From positions 1,302,001-1,366,000 of the forward strand of contig NZ_CP115174.1 in assembly GCF_027625475.1 (NCBI RefSeq): 64,000 bases of DNA. Direction: 5' to 3'. Both the position numbers and the translations under genes were made by a program. This DNA is from Sphingomonas abietis. GTDB taxonomy: Bacteria > Pseudomonadota > Alphaproteobacteria > Sphingomonadales > Sphingomonadaceae. Shown here piece after piece: positions 16,974 through 26,311 of this stretch; the stretch's first letter is position 1; the number at the start of each line of letters is the position of its first letter. Under the pieces are notes generated by a model that saw only the letters and a program-made list of their open reading frames with translations, searched no databases and had not been told where the DNA came from.

Positions 16974-19031
16974 CTATGTCCGCCAGGCGTCGGCGGCCTC
17001 GCCCAGCGCCGAACGGAGATCGGCCAGCCATGGCTCGAACGCCCGCCACTGATCGAGCCCGTCGCGGAAGATCGGCTGGCGGACCTGCTCGCTGCTGGGC
17101 GTCCGCACGGCGCGGCGGTTCTGATGGAAGTCGAGACAGGCCGGGTCGAACGCCAGACCGCAATGCTCGAGCAGGCGGCGGACCTGGGCGTCGAGATCGT
17201 CGATCACATCCTCGTGGACGACCTTGAGCACGCGCCCGGGCAGCACCGCCTCCCAGTGCCGCATCAGATCGAGATAGGTGCGGTAATAGCGCGCGATGTC
17301 GTCGATCGAGTAAGTGAACTCCTGCCCGCGCGCGAACAGCTGCTTCAGGTTGGAGAAGCAGCACGCCATCGGGCTGCGGCGAACGTCGATGATCTTCGCG
17401 TTGGGCAGGATGAGATGGATGAGGCCGATATGCCGGAAATTGTTCGGCATCTTGTCGACGAAAAAAGGGCGGCCGAGCACGCGATGCGCCCGTGTGCCGG
17501 CAAGATAGGCGTCGCCCAGTGCGCGGGCCCGTTCGCGGTCGAGATCGGCGAGGACGGCCGGATAGCGCGGACGATCGAGATCGGGATCGCGGCCCTGCAA
17601 TTCCTGCACGATCCGCTGGATATCGGGCAATTCCTGGGTGCCTTCGACGTGCGGATGGCTGGCAAGGATCTGTTCGATCAGCGTGCTGCCTGAGCGCGGC
17701 AGGCCGACGACGAAGATGGGATCCGGGGCCGGCGCGCCGAAATCGGCTCTGGCGGCGAAGAAGGCGGGCGTGCCCACGCGTTTCTGCTCGGCCGTGTTGG
17801 TTTCGAGGATGTCCGGACGATAATGGCTGGACGCGCGCTGCAGGGCGTTGCCCTGCGCATAATGCGTCCATGCATCGGCAGTGTCGCCGACATCCTCGAG
17901 CGCCTTGCCGAGCGCGAAGTTGAGATGGACACGATCTACGTCGCTGGTGCCGGGTGCCGCCTGCGCCGCCCGCATCGCGGCGAGATCGTCGGCCGGGAAG
18001 CGATAGGTTTTGAGGTTGGCGAGGCTCCACCAGCCGTCGCCGAAATCCGGGCGCAAGGTCACGGCGGTTCGGTAGGCGGCAATGGCATCGGGCAGACGAC
18101 CGACCGTCTTCAGCGCGTGCCCCCGCCAGAGCTCGATATCGGCGAGGTGCGCCCGCAGGCCGGCATCGTCCCCGGGGTCGTCCGGCAGCGCGGCGCGGAT
18201 CTGCTCATAGAGCCGGATCGCCTCGTCGGTCTGGCCGAGCCCGACGGCGATCGTCGCGGCCATCTCACGCAAGGCGAGATTGTCGCCATCCTCCGCCAGC
18301 AGCGGTGCGAGTACCGCGCCGGCCTCGGCGAATTTGTGCCGGGCGAGCAGCGTCTGGGCATATTCGTGGCGCGCGGCGCGGTGATCGGGCACCATCGCGA
18401 GCACCGCCGCGTAGAGGATCTCGGCGTCGTCCAGCACGTCCTGCGACAGGCCGATCTTCGCCAGGAGCCGCATCGCCTCGGGATGATCGCCATGGTCGAG
18501 CAGGAAGCGCCGCATGAGCGCCTCGGCGCCCACCCCATCCCCGTCGGCGAACAGCGAGGTCGCCTGCACGATCGGATAGGGCAGCGATTGCAGCGCCAAT
18601 TCCTGCGACCTGGCCTCCTGCGCGCCGGCGTCGTCGCCGACCATCCGGGAGAGGCTGGCCAGCATGTGCCAGCTCTGCGCCAGCGCCGGATTGATGCTGA
18701 CGGCGGCACGGAATGCCGCGATCGCCGCTGGCGCGTCACGGCGGACGACGTGGCAGAGGCCGCGCTCCTGATGGATCAGACTGAAGCCCGGCTGATCCGC
18801 CACGAGCCGGTCGAGGATCGCCAGCGCGCCTTCGATGTCGCCGAGGAAGCGGAGGCTGGTCGCGCGGAGCAGCAGCAGATTCCGATCCGCCGGGAATCGC
18901 TGGAGGGCGACGATGGCTTCGATGGCGGCCCGGCGATGATCGCCGCCGTGCTGGATCGCGCGGAGCCGAGCGATACATGCGCTCCGCGTCTCGTCGGTCG
19001 CCGCGGGCAGGGGCGGTTCAGTATCGGTCAT
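16974..19031 (-). CDS. TPR-repeat sulfotransferase
   Basis: A 685-residue fusion. Residues about 20-400 are tetratricopeptide repeats (RLVADQPGFSLIHQERGLCH, LRAHLADIELWRGHALKTVG, GDGWWSLANLKTYRFPADDL). Residues about 440-685 are a sulfotransferase domain: FVVGLPRSGSTLIEQILASH is the PAPS 5'-phosphosulfate loop and DVRRSPMACCFSNLKQLF the 3'-phosphate-binding region. There is no signal peptide. It may transfer sulfo groups to a small molecule or protein. Within a sulfur-scavenging operon it could instead act in reverse or on a sulfated intermediate, which is speculation. It lies 81 bp after the ATPase gene in the same direction. Confidence 0.85.
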   Translation of the reverse strand: MTDTEPPLPAATDETRSACIARLRAIQHGGDHRRAAIEAIVALQRFPADRNLLLLRATSLRFLGDIEGALAILDRLVADQPGFSLIHQERGLCHVVRRDAPAAIAAFRAAVSINPALAQSWHMLASLSRMVGDDAGAQEARSQELALQSLPYPIVQATSLFADGDGVGAEALMRRFLLDHGDHPEAMRLLAKIGLSQDVLDDAEILYAAVLAMVPDHRAARHEYAQTLLARHKFAEAGAVLAPLLAEDGDNLALREMAATIAVGLGQTDEAIRLYEQIRAALPDDPGDDAGLRAHLADIELWRGHALKTVGRLPDAIAAYRTAVTLRPDFGDGWWSLANLKTYRFPADDLAAMRAAQAAPGTSDVDRVHLNFALGKALEDVGDTADAWTHYAQGNALQRASSHYRPDILETNTAEQKRVGTPAFFAARADFGAPAPDPIFVVGLPRSGSTLIEQILASHPHVEGTQELPDIQRIVQELQGRDPDLDRPRYPAVLADLDRERARALGDAYLAGTRAHRVLGRPFFVDKMPNNFRHIGLIHLILPNAKIIDVRRSPMACCFSNLKQLFARGQEFTYSIDDIARYYRTYLDLMRHWEAVLPGRVLKVVHEDVIDDLDAQVRRLLEHCGLAFDPACLDFHQNRRAVRTPSSEQVRQPIFRDGLDQWRAFEPWLADLRSALGEAADAWRT

Positions 19032-19112
19032 CGATCGCTCTCATAGCGTGCCGGCGTCCGATCCGTGAGCGCGCGGAGGTGGACCATAGGGTCCAGGGGC
19101 AAGGAGATGCGG

Positions 19113-19931
19113 TCATCGTGCCGAGGCGGCGGCCTGCGCCACGAACCGCGCGACATAATCGGACGACGGCGCGCTCAGCAAGGTGGCGGGTGGCCCCGCC
19201 TGCTCGACCCGGCCATCGCGCATCACGACGATGTGCGCGCCCAGGCGCAGCGCCTCGCGGATATCATGAGTGACGAAGACGATGGTCTTGCCGAGCTCGG
19301 CCTGAAGATCGAGCAGCTGCGCCTGGAGTTCGTCGCGGATCAGCGGATCGAGCGCGCTGAACGCCTCGTCCATCAGCAGCACATCGGGATCGCAGGCGAG
19401 CGCGCGAGCCAGTCCGACGCGCTGGCGCATCCCGCCCGACAGGGCATCGGGATAGGCGCGCTCATAGCCGCCGAGGCCGAGCTTCGCCAGCCATGCGGCG
19501 GCCCGCGCCTCGGCATCGCCGCGCTTCACGCCATGCAGCGCCAGGCCGAAGGCCGCATTCTGAAGAACCGTGCGATGCGGCAGCAGCGCGAAATTCTGGA
19601 ACACCATGGCGACATGGGTGCGGCGGAAGGCGCGCAGTGCCGGCAGGCCGAGCCGGGTGATATCCTCGCCATCGAAGCGGATCGCGCCAGATGATGGGTC
19701 GATCAATCGGATCAGGCAACGCAGCAGCGTCGATTTGCCCGAGCCGGACAGTCCCATGATCACGGAGATGGCGTCGCTGGGCAGCACCAGATCGATGTCG
19801 CGCAGTGCCACCGTGCAGCCCGTGCGTTCGAGGATGGCGGCCTTGTCCAGCCCTTGCGCGACGAGGACCTGCGCCGCCTTGCCATGGCCACCATAAAGTT
19901 TGTTGACGCCGGTGAGTGCGATCTCAGCCAC
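19113..19931 (-). CDS. Quaternary-amine type ABC transporter ATPase
   Basis: A 272-residue ATPase of the ProV/OpuCA/EgtV group. Walker A GLSGSGKSTLLRCLIRLIDP, Q-loop MVFQNFALLPHRTVLQNAAF, signature DALSGGMRQRVGLARAL, Walker B DVLLMDEAFSALDP and switch His VTHD are intact. There are no C-terminal CBS domains, unlike osmoregulated ProV. Its GTG start overlaps the end of the fused permease/binding-protein gene (19924-19931), showing translational coupling. It energises uptake of a betaine-like compound. The absence of CBS domains argues for a nutrient rather than an osmoprotection role. Confidence 0.88.
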   Translation of the reverse strand: MAEIALTGVNKLYGGHGKAAQVLVAQGLDKAAILERTGCTVALRDIDLVLPSDAISVIMGLSGSGKSTLLRCLIRLIDPSSGAIRFDGEDITRLGLPALRAFRRTHVAMVFQNFALLPHRTVLQNAAFGLALHGVKRGDAEARAAAWLAKLGLGGYERAYPDALSGGMRQRVGLARALACDPDVLLMDEAFSALDPLIRDELQAQLLDLQAELGKTIVFVTHDIREALRLGAHIVVMRDGRVEQAGPPATLLSAPSSDYVARFVAQAAASAR

Positions 19932-21939
19932 GGCGCGTCCTCCGGTCGGCGACCAGCGCCTGGGTCGTTCGATCGAGCGCCATCGCCAGCACGACGATGG
20001 CGAGGCCGGCCTCGAACCCCTTGCCGACGTCGAGCGACTGGATGCCGTTCAACACCTCCTCGCCGAGCCCGCGCGCGCCGATCATCGAGGCCGTCACCAC
20101 CATGGCCAGGGCCATCATGATCATCTGGTTGAGGCCGGCGAGGATGCTGTCGCGTGCCAGCGGCATCTCGACATGGATCAGCGTCTGCCACGGCGTCGCG
20201 CCGAAGGCCGCCGCCGCCTCGCGTACCTCCGGATCGGCGTTGCGGATGCCGAGCGCGGTCAGGCGGATCAGCGGCGGCGTCGCGTAGATCACCATCGCCA
20301 GGATCGCCGGCGCCTTTCCGAGGCCCAGCAGCATCAGGGCCGGGATCAGATACACGAAGCCCGGCATCGCCTGCATGAAATCGAGGATGGGGGGAACCAC
20401 CGATCGGGCGAGCCGCGACTTGGCGGTGACGATGCCGAGCGGCAGGCCGATGGCCAGTGCGATCAGCGACGATACCAGCATGAGTGTCAGCGTCTGGAGC
20501 ATCTGGTCCCACAGGCCGAGCACGCCGATGATGAAGAAGGCGGCGGCGACCATCAGGGGAGGGACCGCACGACGCGCGCCGAGCAAGGTGACGCCGGAGA
20601 AGAGCGCGATGATCAGCCACCAGGGAATGACGCGCAGCGCCGCGTCGATCGACGAGGTCAGCGCGGTGAGAGTCCCCGCGATTCGCCGGAACGTGCCCCC
20701 CGAATTGGTGACGAGGCTCGCCACCCAGCGATTGACCGGCGCGCGGATCGACACTTCCCAGCCGGCTGGGAACGCGCCCGATGCTGCGGCCGTATCGGCG
20801 TCGCCATGCTGCAGGCTATGGTCGAGACGGGCGGCCGCCTCCGCCGACAGCCATTGCCGCCGAAGCCCGGGGTTCGCCCGCAGGAACAGCAGGGCCTGGG
20901 CGGCCGGGGAGCGCTGGTGAGCCTGTGCGTCGGCCAGTTCCGCATTCAGCACGCTGGCCGGAATGCTGATCTTCTCGAACAGCGCGCGCAGCGCCGGCGC
21001 GCGGGCGGCGAAGGCTGCGTTAAGGCCGGCCGAAAGCAGCGCCGGAGGCCAGCTACAGGCGGTGCGATGCTGTCCGTCGGGATTTACGAGGTCGGCCCAG
21101 CAGCCGGCTTCGTAGGGTGCCTCGCTGAGCCGGAACAGCCGGAACCGGCCGGCGATGGTGCTGGGCGAATAGCCGTAGAAGACGATCGGTCGATGCTGGA
21201 CCATCGCCGCGACGATGGCGGCATCCATCGCGGCGCCGGATCCGGGGCGAAAGTCGACATAGCGGTCGTTCAGGCCATAGGCGTGAAGCTTCGCGGTGTT
21301 GACGCGTTCGCATGTCCAACCCGACGGACAATTGAGGAAACGTGCCTTGGTCGGTTGCTCGGGATCGCGGAAAAGCGCCGCATAGCGCGGATCGGCCAAC
21401 TGCTGGACCCGGGCCAGGCCGGCGGCCGGGGCATTCGGGCCATGCACCAGGGCGTCGGGTACATAGATGCCTTCCTGGCCACCCGTCACGGTCTGGCCGA
21501 CCGCGATGACCTGGCCACGGGCGCTCGCGGCATTCCAGATCGGGCTGCGTCCCGCCCACTCCTCGGCGATGACCTCGATATCGCCGGTGGCGACCGCCTG
21601 TTCGAGCGTGACGGTGGTGCCGGGCGTGGTCGTCGTCACGCAGCCATAGCCGCGTTCGAGAATGGCGCGATCGAGCGCGGTCAGGAACGCACCGCTGTCC
21701 CAGTCGAGGCCGGCGAATGCGATCGGCGTGGGGACCGGGCATGCGGTCGCCGCGGCCCGCGCCGGCGCAGATATCCAGAATGCCGCCATCAGCAGCAGCG
21801 GTGCGATGAGGGATGACAGGCGCAGAACGGGCGTCGGTCGCGGGCCCGTCGTCGGGCTCACCATCCGGGGGATCGCGATGCGGAATCGCGGTGCGGCCGG
21901 ATCATCGGGCCGCACCGCGTCCTTCGGGGCACTGGTCAT
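19924..21939 (-). CDS. ABC transporter fusion: N-terminal OpuAC/ProX-type binding domain, C-terminal permease
   Basis: A 671-residue fusion. After an N-terminal membrane anchor or signal (about 42-62) comes a glycine-betaine-type binding domain to about residue 370 (FAGLDWDSGAFLTALDRAI, DIEVIAEEWAGRSPIWN, with Trp residues typical of the quaternary-ammonium site). Residues about 420-665 are the permease with several membrane segments and the EAA-like loop (EVREAAAAFGATPWQTLIHV). Binding-protein/permease fusions occur in OpuBC-like and in EgtU ergothioneine transporters, but in those, as I recall, the permease comes first. The gene begins 10 bp after the TonB receptor gene. Substrate: a quaternary amine, not identified. 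Confidence 0.85.
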   Translation of the reverse strand: MTSAPKDAVRPDDPAAPRFRIAIPRMVSPTTGPRPTPVLRLSSLIAPLLLMAAFWISAPARAAATACPVPTPIAFAGLDWDSGAFLTALDRAILERGYGCVTTTTPGTTVTLEQAVATGDIEVIAEEWAGRSPIWNAASARGQVIAVGQTVTGGQEGIYVPDALVHGPNAPAAGLARVQQLADPRYAALFRDPEQPTKARFLNCPSGWTCERVNTAKLHAYGLNDRYVDFRPGSGAAMDAAIVAAMVQHRPIVFYGYSPSTIAGRFRLFRLSEAPYEAGCWADLVNPDGQHRTACSWPPALLSAGLNAAFAARAPALRALFEKISIPASVLNAELADAQAHQRSPAAQALLFLRANPGLRRQWLSAEAAARLDHSLQHGDADTAAASGAFPAGWEVSIRAPVNRWVASLVTNSGGTFRRIAGTLTALTSSIDAALRVIPWWLIIALFSGVTLLGARRAVPPLMVAAAFFIIGVLGLWDQMLQTLTLMLVSSLIALAIGLPLGIVTAKSRLARSVVPPILDFMQAMPGFVYLIPALMLLGLGKAPAILAMVIYATPPLIRLTALGIRNADPEVREAAAAFGATPWQTLIHVEMPLARDSILAGLNQMIMMALAMVVTASMIGARGLGEEVLNGIQSLDVGKGFEAGLAIVVLAMALDRTTQALVADRRTRRG

Positions 21940-21949
21940 GGGCGCGATG

Positions 21950-24544
21950 TCAGAAGCTGACGCCCACCTTCACGCCATAGGTGAGCGGCCGAACCGGGAT
22001 CTCCTGCTTGATGCGCTCGGTCGAGGAGGTAAAGGTGCTGGCATGGCTGTTGGCGAGATTGTCGCCGAAGAGCGAGATCGTCCAATTGTCGCGGCGGAAG
22101 CCGATGGTCGCGTCGAGCAGCGCGTAGCCGGGCATACGGTAGCGCAGCAGCGCGGTCGACGGGATCGTGACGCCCTCGCCCGAGGGGTAGGTCGACGGCT
22201 CATTGTACATCGCGCTGGTATAGGTCACGCCTCCCGAGACGAACCAGTTGAGACTATTCTGGCCCTGCCATTCATATCGGGCGCGCAGATTGCCCTGGAA
22301 ACGGGGGCTCAACGGCAGGCGCGAGCCGACATTCCCGAACGGGCTGACCGCAGTGCTGATGCACTGGCCGAACGTCGAAGAGCCCGGATAATCGGACACG
22401 AAGCAGGGCGAACTGACCTGCTTGCTGTCGTTATAGGTGGCGCCGCCCTGGATCGACAGGCCGGCATAGGGCCGAACCGTGACCTGCGCCTCGGCGCCCT
22501 TGACGTGGAAATTGGCGCCGTTCGTGACGAAGGCCAGGTTGCCGAAGCCCTCGGGATTGAAGAACTGCAACTGCATGTTCTTCCAGACCATATAATAAGC
22601 TGAAAGGTTGAGCGTGACCGTGCGGTCGAAGAGGTCGGTCTTGAGGCCGACTTCCCAATTGGTCAGGCTGTCCGGCTTGTAGCCGTTGGGGCGGATATAT
22701 TGGGGCGTGCCGTCCGCATCGGGCAGGATCGGCTTGGGCCCGCGATTGAAACCGCCCGGGCGGAAGCCCTGGCTGAACAACCCGTAGATCATCGTGCCGG
22801 GTCTCGGCTTCCAGGTCAGCACGCCCCGGCTCTTGAAGCCGTGATAGGTGACGTGATCATTGTTGGCGCCGAGATCGACGTCATAGCCCGGGAGCGTACA
22901 GACGAGCACGTTGAAGCAGGCGCCGGGCGAGGTGCCGAACTGCGACCCGACCTCATATTCCTTGTAATTATAGTAGCGCGTGCCGCCGGTCAGCGTGAGC
23001 GTCGGGGTGATGTCCCAATCGACCGACCCGAAGAAGGCATATTGACGATATCCGCGCTGGAGGTCGTCGCCGAACGTGGTGCCCGCCGGCTCGAAGCCGG
23101 GCTCGTTCGCGGCGGCGCCCGGCAGGGTCTGGTTGAGGCCGTTGCAGCCGGTGCCGGCGGCAATCAACGCGCTCGTGCAGGTCGGAATGGTCCCATAGAA
23201 ATAGCGCTGCACATCGTCGATCTCGAACTTCTCGTAATAGGCGCCGGCGAGCAGGCGAAGCGGCTTGTCCTCGGGCGACGAGATGCGAAGCTCTTCGGTG
23301 TGATGCCTGTTGTGGATGTCGTCATGCCAATAGGCGACCGGCGAATAGCAATGGGTCGCCCCCGTTCCAAAGCCGGTGGCGCTGCCGGTGCATTGATAAT
23401 ACATGCCGCCGGCGGTGCGGGAGTAGTTGGAATAATCCTGCTGCTGCTCGACATGGCGATCCATATAGGCGCCGGTATAGACGAGCTTCCAGTCGCCGAT
23501 CTTGCCGTTCACGGTCCACGCCGTGTTCTCGAACGTGTCCTTGTTGTAGCTGGGCACGAAGGTCGTGGTCTCGAGCGACCCCAGTTTCTGGAAATCGGAG
23601 CCGGACGGGAAGGATGAGAATGTCCCCTCGGCATCGAGGCGCTGATAGCTTTCGGTGACGAGCAGGTTCCAGTCGGAATTGATATCCCAGAGCGCCTCGA
23701 TGCGACCGCCGGTATAGTCGATCGGGTTATAGTCCTTCTTGGCGAGCGCATCGTTATTGTAGACGCCGTTGTTCGCCTGGTTGGTCGGGCTGGGCACGAA
23801 GCCATAGGCCTGCGAACCGCTATCGGAGGCGAGGCGCGTGAAGGCACTCGCGACATTGTCGATATAGCCGCCCTCGTGATTTTCGTAGAAGGTCGCGCGG
23901 ATCGCCACGCTGTCACGGATCACCGGCAGGTTGACGGTCCCGGTGAACGAGCCGTTGGGCGCTCCCCCTGCGGTGCCGCCGAAACTGCCTTCGACGTGCC
24001 CGGAGAATTGGTCGATGACCGGCTTGTTGGTAATGTAGCGCACGGCGCCCGCCTCGGCGCCACCACCGAACAGCGTGCCCTGAGGCCCCTCGAGAACCTC
24101 GATGCGCTCAAGATCCGCGGCATAGACGTCGACATTGCGCCCCGGAAACTGCATCGACTGGTCGTCCAGGTACAGCGCCACGTTCGGGAAGGTCGAAATT
24201 CCGCCCGAGCCCTGGGTCGCGGCGACACCGGCGGAGAGGCCCCGCATGAAGATGAGGCCCTGGCCCGGCCCCTGCGAACCCAGCGTGACGTTGGGTGTGT
24301 ATTTGATCAGGTCGTTGAAGGTGTTGACGTTGAGCTGGGACAGCGTCTTGCCGGACAGCGCCTGCAGCGTCATCGGCACGGTCTGGATGGACTGATCGCG
24401 ACGTTGCGCGGTGACGATGATGTCACCCCCATCGGCCGCGGCCGGAGCCGCGCTCGCTGGCGCGTCGTCCGCCCGGGCAGGCATGATGCAGGCAGCGGCA
24501 ACGGTGCAGGCCAACGACAGCCGCACCCGGCGCAAGGATGTCAT
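21950..24544 (-). CDS. TonB-dependent receptor heading the betaine-type uptake operon
   Basis: An 864-residue outer-membrane receptor. Signal peptide about 1-25 (ACTVAAACIMPARA). Plug domain about 45-160 with DIIVTAQRRDQSIQTVPMTL, SGGISTFPNVALYLDDQ, RIEVLEGPQGTLFGGGAEAG and YITNKP. The barrel ends in PLTYGVKVGVSF with the terminal Phe. ATG 24544 has GGGGGA upstream; the longer frame begins at a TTG. It is the first gene of an operon that continues through the fused transporter, so it probably brings the same solute across the outer membrane. A perfect shared operator lies 105 bp upstream. Confidence 0.9.
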   Translation of the reverse strand: MTSLRRVRLSLACTVAAACIMPARADDAPASAAPAAADGGDIIVTAQRRDQSIQTVPMTLQALSGKTLSQLNVNTFNDLIKYTPNVTLGSQGPGQGLIFMRGLSAGVAATQGSGGISTFPNVALYLDDQSMQFPGRNVDVYAADLERIEVLEGPQGTLFGGGAEAGAVRYITNKPVIDQFSGHVEGSFGGTAGGAPNGSFTGTVNLPVIRDSVAIRATFYENHEGGYIDNVASAFTRLASDSGSQAYGFVPSPTNQANNGVYNNDALAKKDYNPIDYTGGRIEALWDINSDWNLLVTESYQRLDAEGTFSSFPSGSDFQKLGSLETTTFVPSYNKDTFENTAWTVNGKIGDWKLVYTGAYMDRHVEQQQDYSNYSRTAGGMYYQCTGSATGFGTGATHCYSPVAYWHDDIHNRHHTEELRISSPEDKPLRLLAGAYYEKFEIDDVQRYFYGTIPTCTSALIAAGTGCNGLNQTLPGAAANEPGFEPAGTTFGDDLQRGYRQYAFFGSVDWDITPTLTLTGGTRYYNYKEYEVGSQFGTSPGACFNVLVCTLPGYDVDLGANNDHVTYHGFKSRGVLTWKPRPGTMIYGLFSQGFRPGGFNRGPKPILPDADGTPQYIRPNGYKPDSLTNWEVGLKTDLFDRTVTLNLSAYYMVWKNMQLQFFNPEGFGNLAFVTNGANFHVKGAEAQVTVRPYAGLSIQGGATYNDSKQVSSPCFVSDYPGSSTFGQCISTAVSPFGNVGSRLPLSPRFQGNLRARYEWQGQNSLNWFVSGGVTYTSAMYNEPSTYPSGEGVTIPSTALLRYRMPGYALLDATIGFRRDNWTISLFGDNLANSHASTFTSSTERIKQEIPVRPLTYGVKVGVSF

Positions 24545-24649
24545 CAATGGAAAATCCCCCAAGATTTTGGCCGGTGTCCCTGCAGGCCGGCCGGATCATT
24601 TTATATCCTGGCACAACAGCGGCGTAGCCCGCCATCCCCGTGCGTTAAT

Positions 24650-24668
24650 CTCTAGTAGGGTGCTAGGG
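24650..24668 (-). promoter_or_regulatory. Shared CTA-N9-TAG operator, copy 3
   Basis: CTCTA-GTAGGGTGC-TAGGG with AAT to the left and AAATT to the right. It lies 105 bp upstream of the TonB receptor that starts the six-gene operon. The rest of 24669-24847 holds no recognisable gene. Confidence 0.65.
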
Positions 24669-24847
24669 AAATTAGGGTCAAGATAGCGAAGCTTGCGGCG
24701 GTAAAAATCTAGGTTTGCTCTTCGGTGGAGGAGGCCGGGCGCCTCAATGATGCCGGAGGCGGCTTAACGCACGCGCCACTCTGGCGAGGCTCGACGTCGG
24801 GGACGGTCGATCGATCCGGCCCGTGCCGATATCGACCGTCCGTTCGA

Positions 24848-25639
24848 TCAGAAGGCGGGGATGACGGCGCCTTTGTAGCGCGCGACGATAAACCGGCGAA
24901 CGGCATCACTCCGCAGCGCGGCGACGAGCGCGCGCACCCGAGGATCGGCGTCCGCGCCGGGCCGGCCGACCAGATAGTTCACATAGGGGCTGTTCTTGTC
25001 TTCGATCAGCAAGGCGTCGCGCTGGGGATCGAGCTTCGCATCGAGCGCATAGTTGGTGTTGATGAGGGCGAGGTCGACCTGGTCGAGGATGCGCGGCAGG
25101 GTGGCCGCTTCGATCTCGCGGATCTTCAGGCCCTTCGGATTGGCGACGATGTCCCGCACGGTCGCGAGCGGGTCGCCGGGATGGCGCAATTTCAGCAGAC
25201 CGGCTTTGGCAAGCAGGAGAAGCGCGCGACCATTGTTGCTGGCCTCGCTGGGGATCGCGACGTCCGCGCCCTGGGGGAGGGCGGCCAGGGACTTCCATTT
25301 GCGCGAATAGCCACCCAGCGGTTCGACATGGATGCCGGCGATCGGCACCAGATGCGTGCCATGCGCGCGGTTGAAGTCATCCAGATATGGCTTGGTCTGG
25401 AAATAATTGACGTCGATGAGCCCCTGATCGACCTGGCTGTTGGGCTGCACATAGTCGTTGAAGACGCGGATATCGAGCTTCAGCCCCTGCTTGGCGAGGA
25501 CCGGGCGGACCTGTTCGAGGATCTCGGCATGCGGCACCGCCGTCGCGGCGACGCTCAGCGTGTGCGGATCATGGGCCGGACGAGGGCCGTGGCAGCCGGC
25601 GAGGGCGATCAGCGAAAGCAGGAAGGCGCGGCGTAGCAT
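24848..25639 (-). CDS. metQ: Methionine ABC transporter substrate-binding lipoprotein
   Basis: A 263-residue NlpA/MetQ-family protein. Signal with lipobox LIALAGCHG (Cys 15), then LSVAATAVPHAEILEQVRPV, DYVQPNSQVDQGLIDVNYFQ, KPYLDDFNRAHGTHLVPIAG and ALINTNYALDAKLDP, all characteristic of MetQ. It binds D/L-methionine or related thio-compounds at the inner membrane. It is the third gene of metN-metI-metQ, 9 bp after metI. Confidence 0.9.
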   Translation of the reverse strand: MLRRAFLLSLIALAGCHGPRPAHDPHTLSVAATAVPHAEILEQVRPVLAKQGLKLDIRVFNDYVQPNSQVDQGLIDVNYFQTKPYLDDFNRAHGTHLVPIAGIHVEPLGGYSRKWKSLAALPQGADVAIPSEASNNGRALLLLAKAGLLKLRHPGDPLATVRDIVANPKGLKIREIEAATLPRILDQVDLALINTNYALDAKLDPQRDALLIEDKNSPYVNYLVGRPGADADPRVRALVAALRSDAVRRFIVARYKGAVIPAF

Positions 25640-25648
25640 GTCTGTCTC

Positions 25649-26311
25649 TCAGCGATGGGTCACGCGGCGCACGATCCGGTCGCCGGTGATCTGAATGATC
25701 TGGACGAGGATGAGCAGCAGCGCGACGGTGATGACCATGACGTCGGTCTGGAAGCGTTGATAGCCGGACCGGATGGCGAGATCGCCGAGCCCGCCGGCGC
25801 CGACCACCCCAGCCATCGCCGTGAACGATACCAGGGCGATGGCGGTCACGGTGGCGGCCGCGACGATGCCGGGCCGTGCTTCGGGCAGCAGCACGCGACG
25901 CACGATCTGCGCCTGCGTCGCGCCGAGCGACTGCACCGCCTCGATGGTCGCGCGGTCGACGTCGCGCAGGGCCGTCTCGACCAGTCGCGCGAAGAAGGGC
26001 GCGGCGCCGACGACCAGCGGCGGGATCGCACCAAGAACGCCGAGCGAGGTGCCGACGAGCAGCACGGTCAGCGGTATCATCACGATGAGCAGGATGATGA
26101 AGGGGACGGCGCGGACCAGGTTGACGATCAGTCCGAGCACCAGATTGAGCCGGCGATGCGCGCGCATCCCGCCCGGCGCGGTCAGGTACAGCAGCAGCCC
26201 CAGCGGCAGGCCGAGCGCGATCGTCAGCACGAAGCTGCCGCCCAGCATCGCAAGCGTGTCGAGCGTCGCCTGGCCGATCTCGGCCGGGTCCGTGTTGGCG
26301 AACAGCGTCAC
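25649..26311 (-). CDS. metI: Methionine ABC transporter permease
   Basis: A 220-residue permease with about five membrane segments and the MetI signatures NLVRAVPFIILLIVMIPLTV and ATIEAVQSLGATQAQIVRRV (EAA loop). TIEAVQSLGAT couples to the ATPase. It starts at GTG 26311, overlapping the metN stop by four bases. With MetN and MetQ it forms the methionine importer. Confidence 0.9.
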   Translation of the reverse strand: MTLFANTDPAEIGQATLDTLAMLGGSFVLTIALGLPLGLLLYLTAPGGMRAHRRLNLVLGLIVNLVRAVPFIILLIVMIPLTVLLVGTSLGVLGAIPPLVVGAAPFFARLVETALRDVDRATIEAVQSLGATQAQIVRRVLLPEARPGIVAAATVTAIALVSFTAMAGVVGAGGLGDLAIRSGYQRFQTDVMVITVALLLILVQIIQITGDRIVRRVTHR

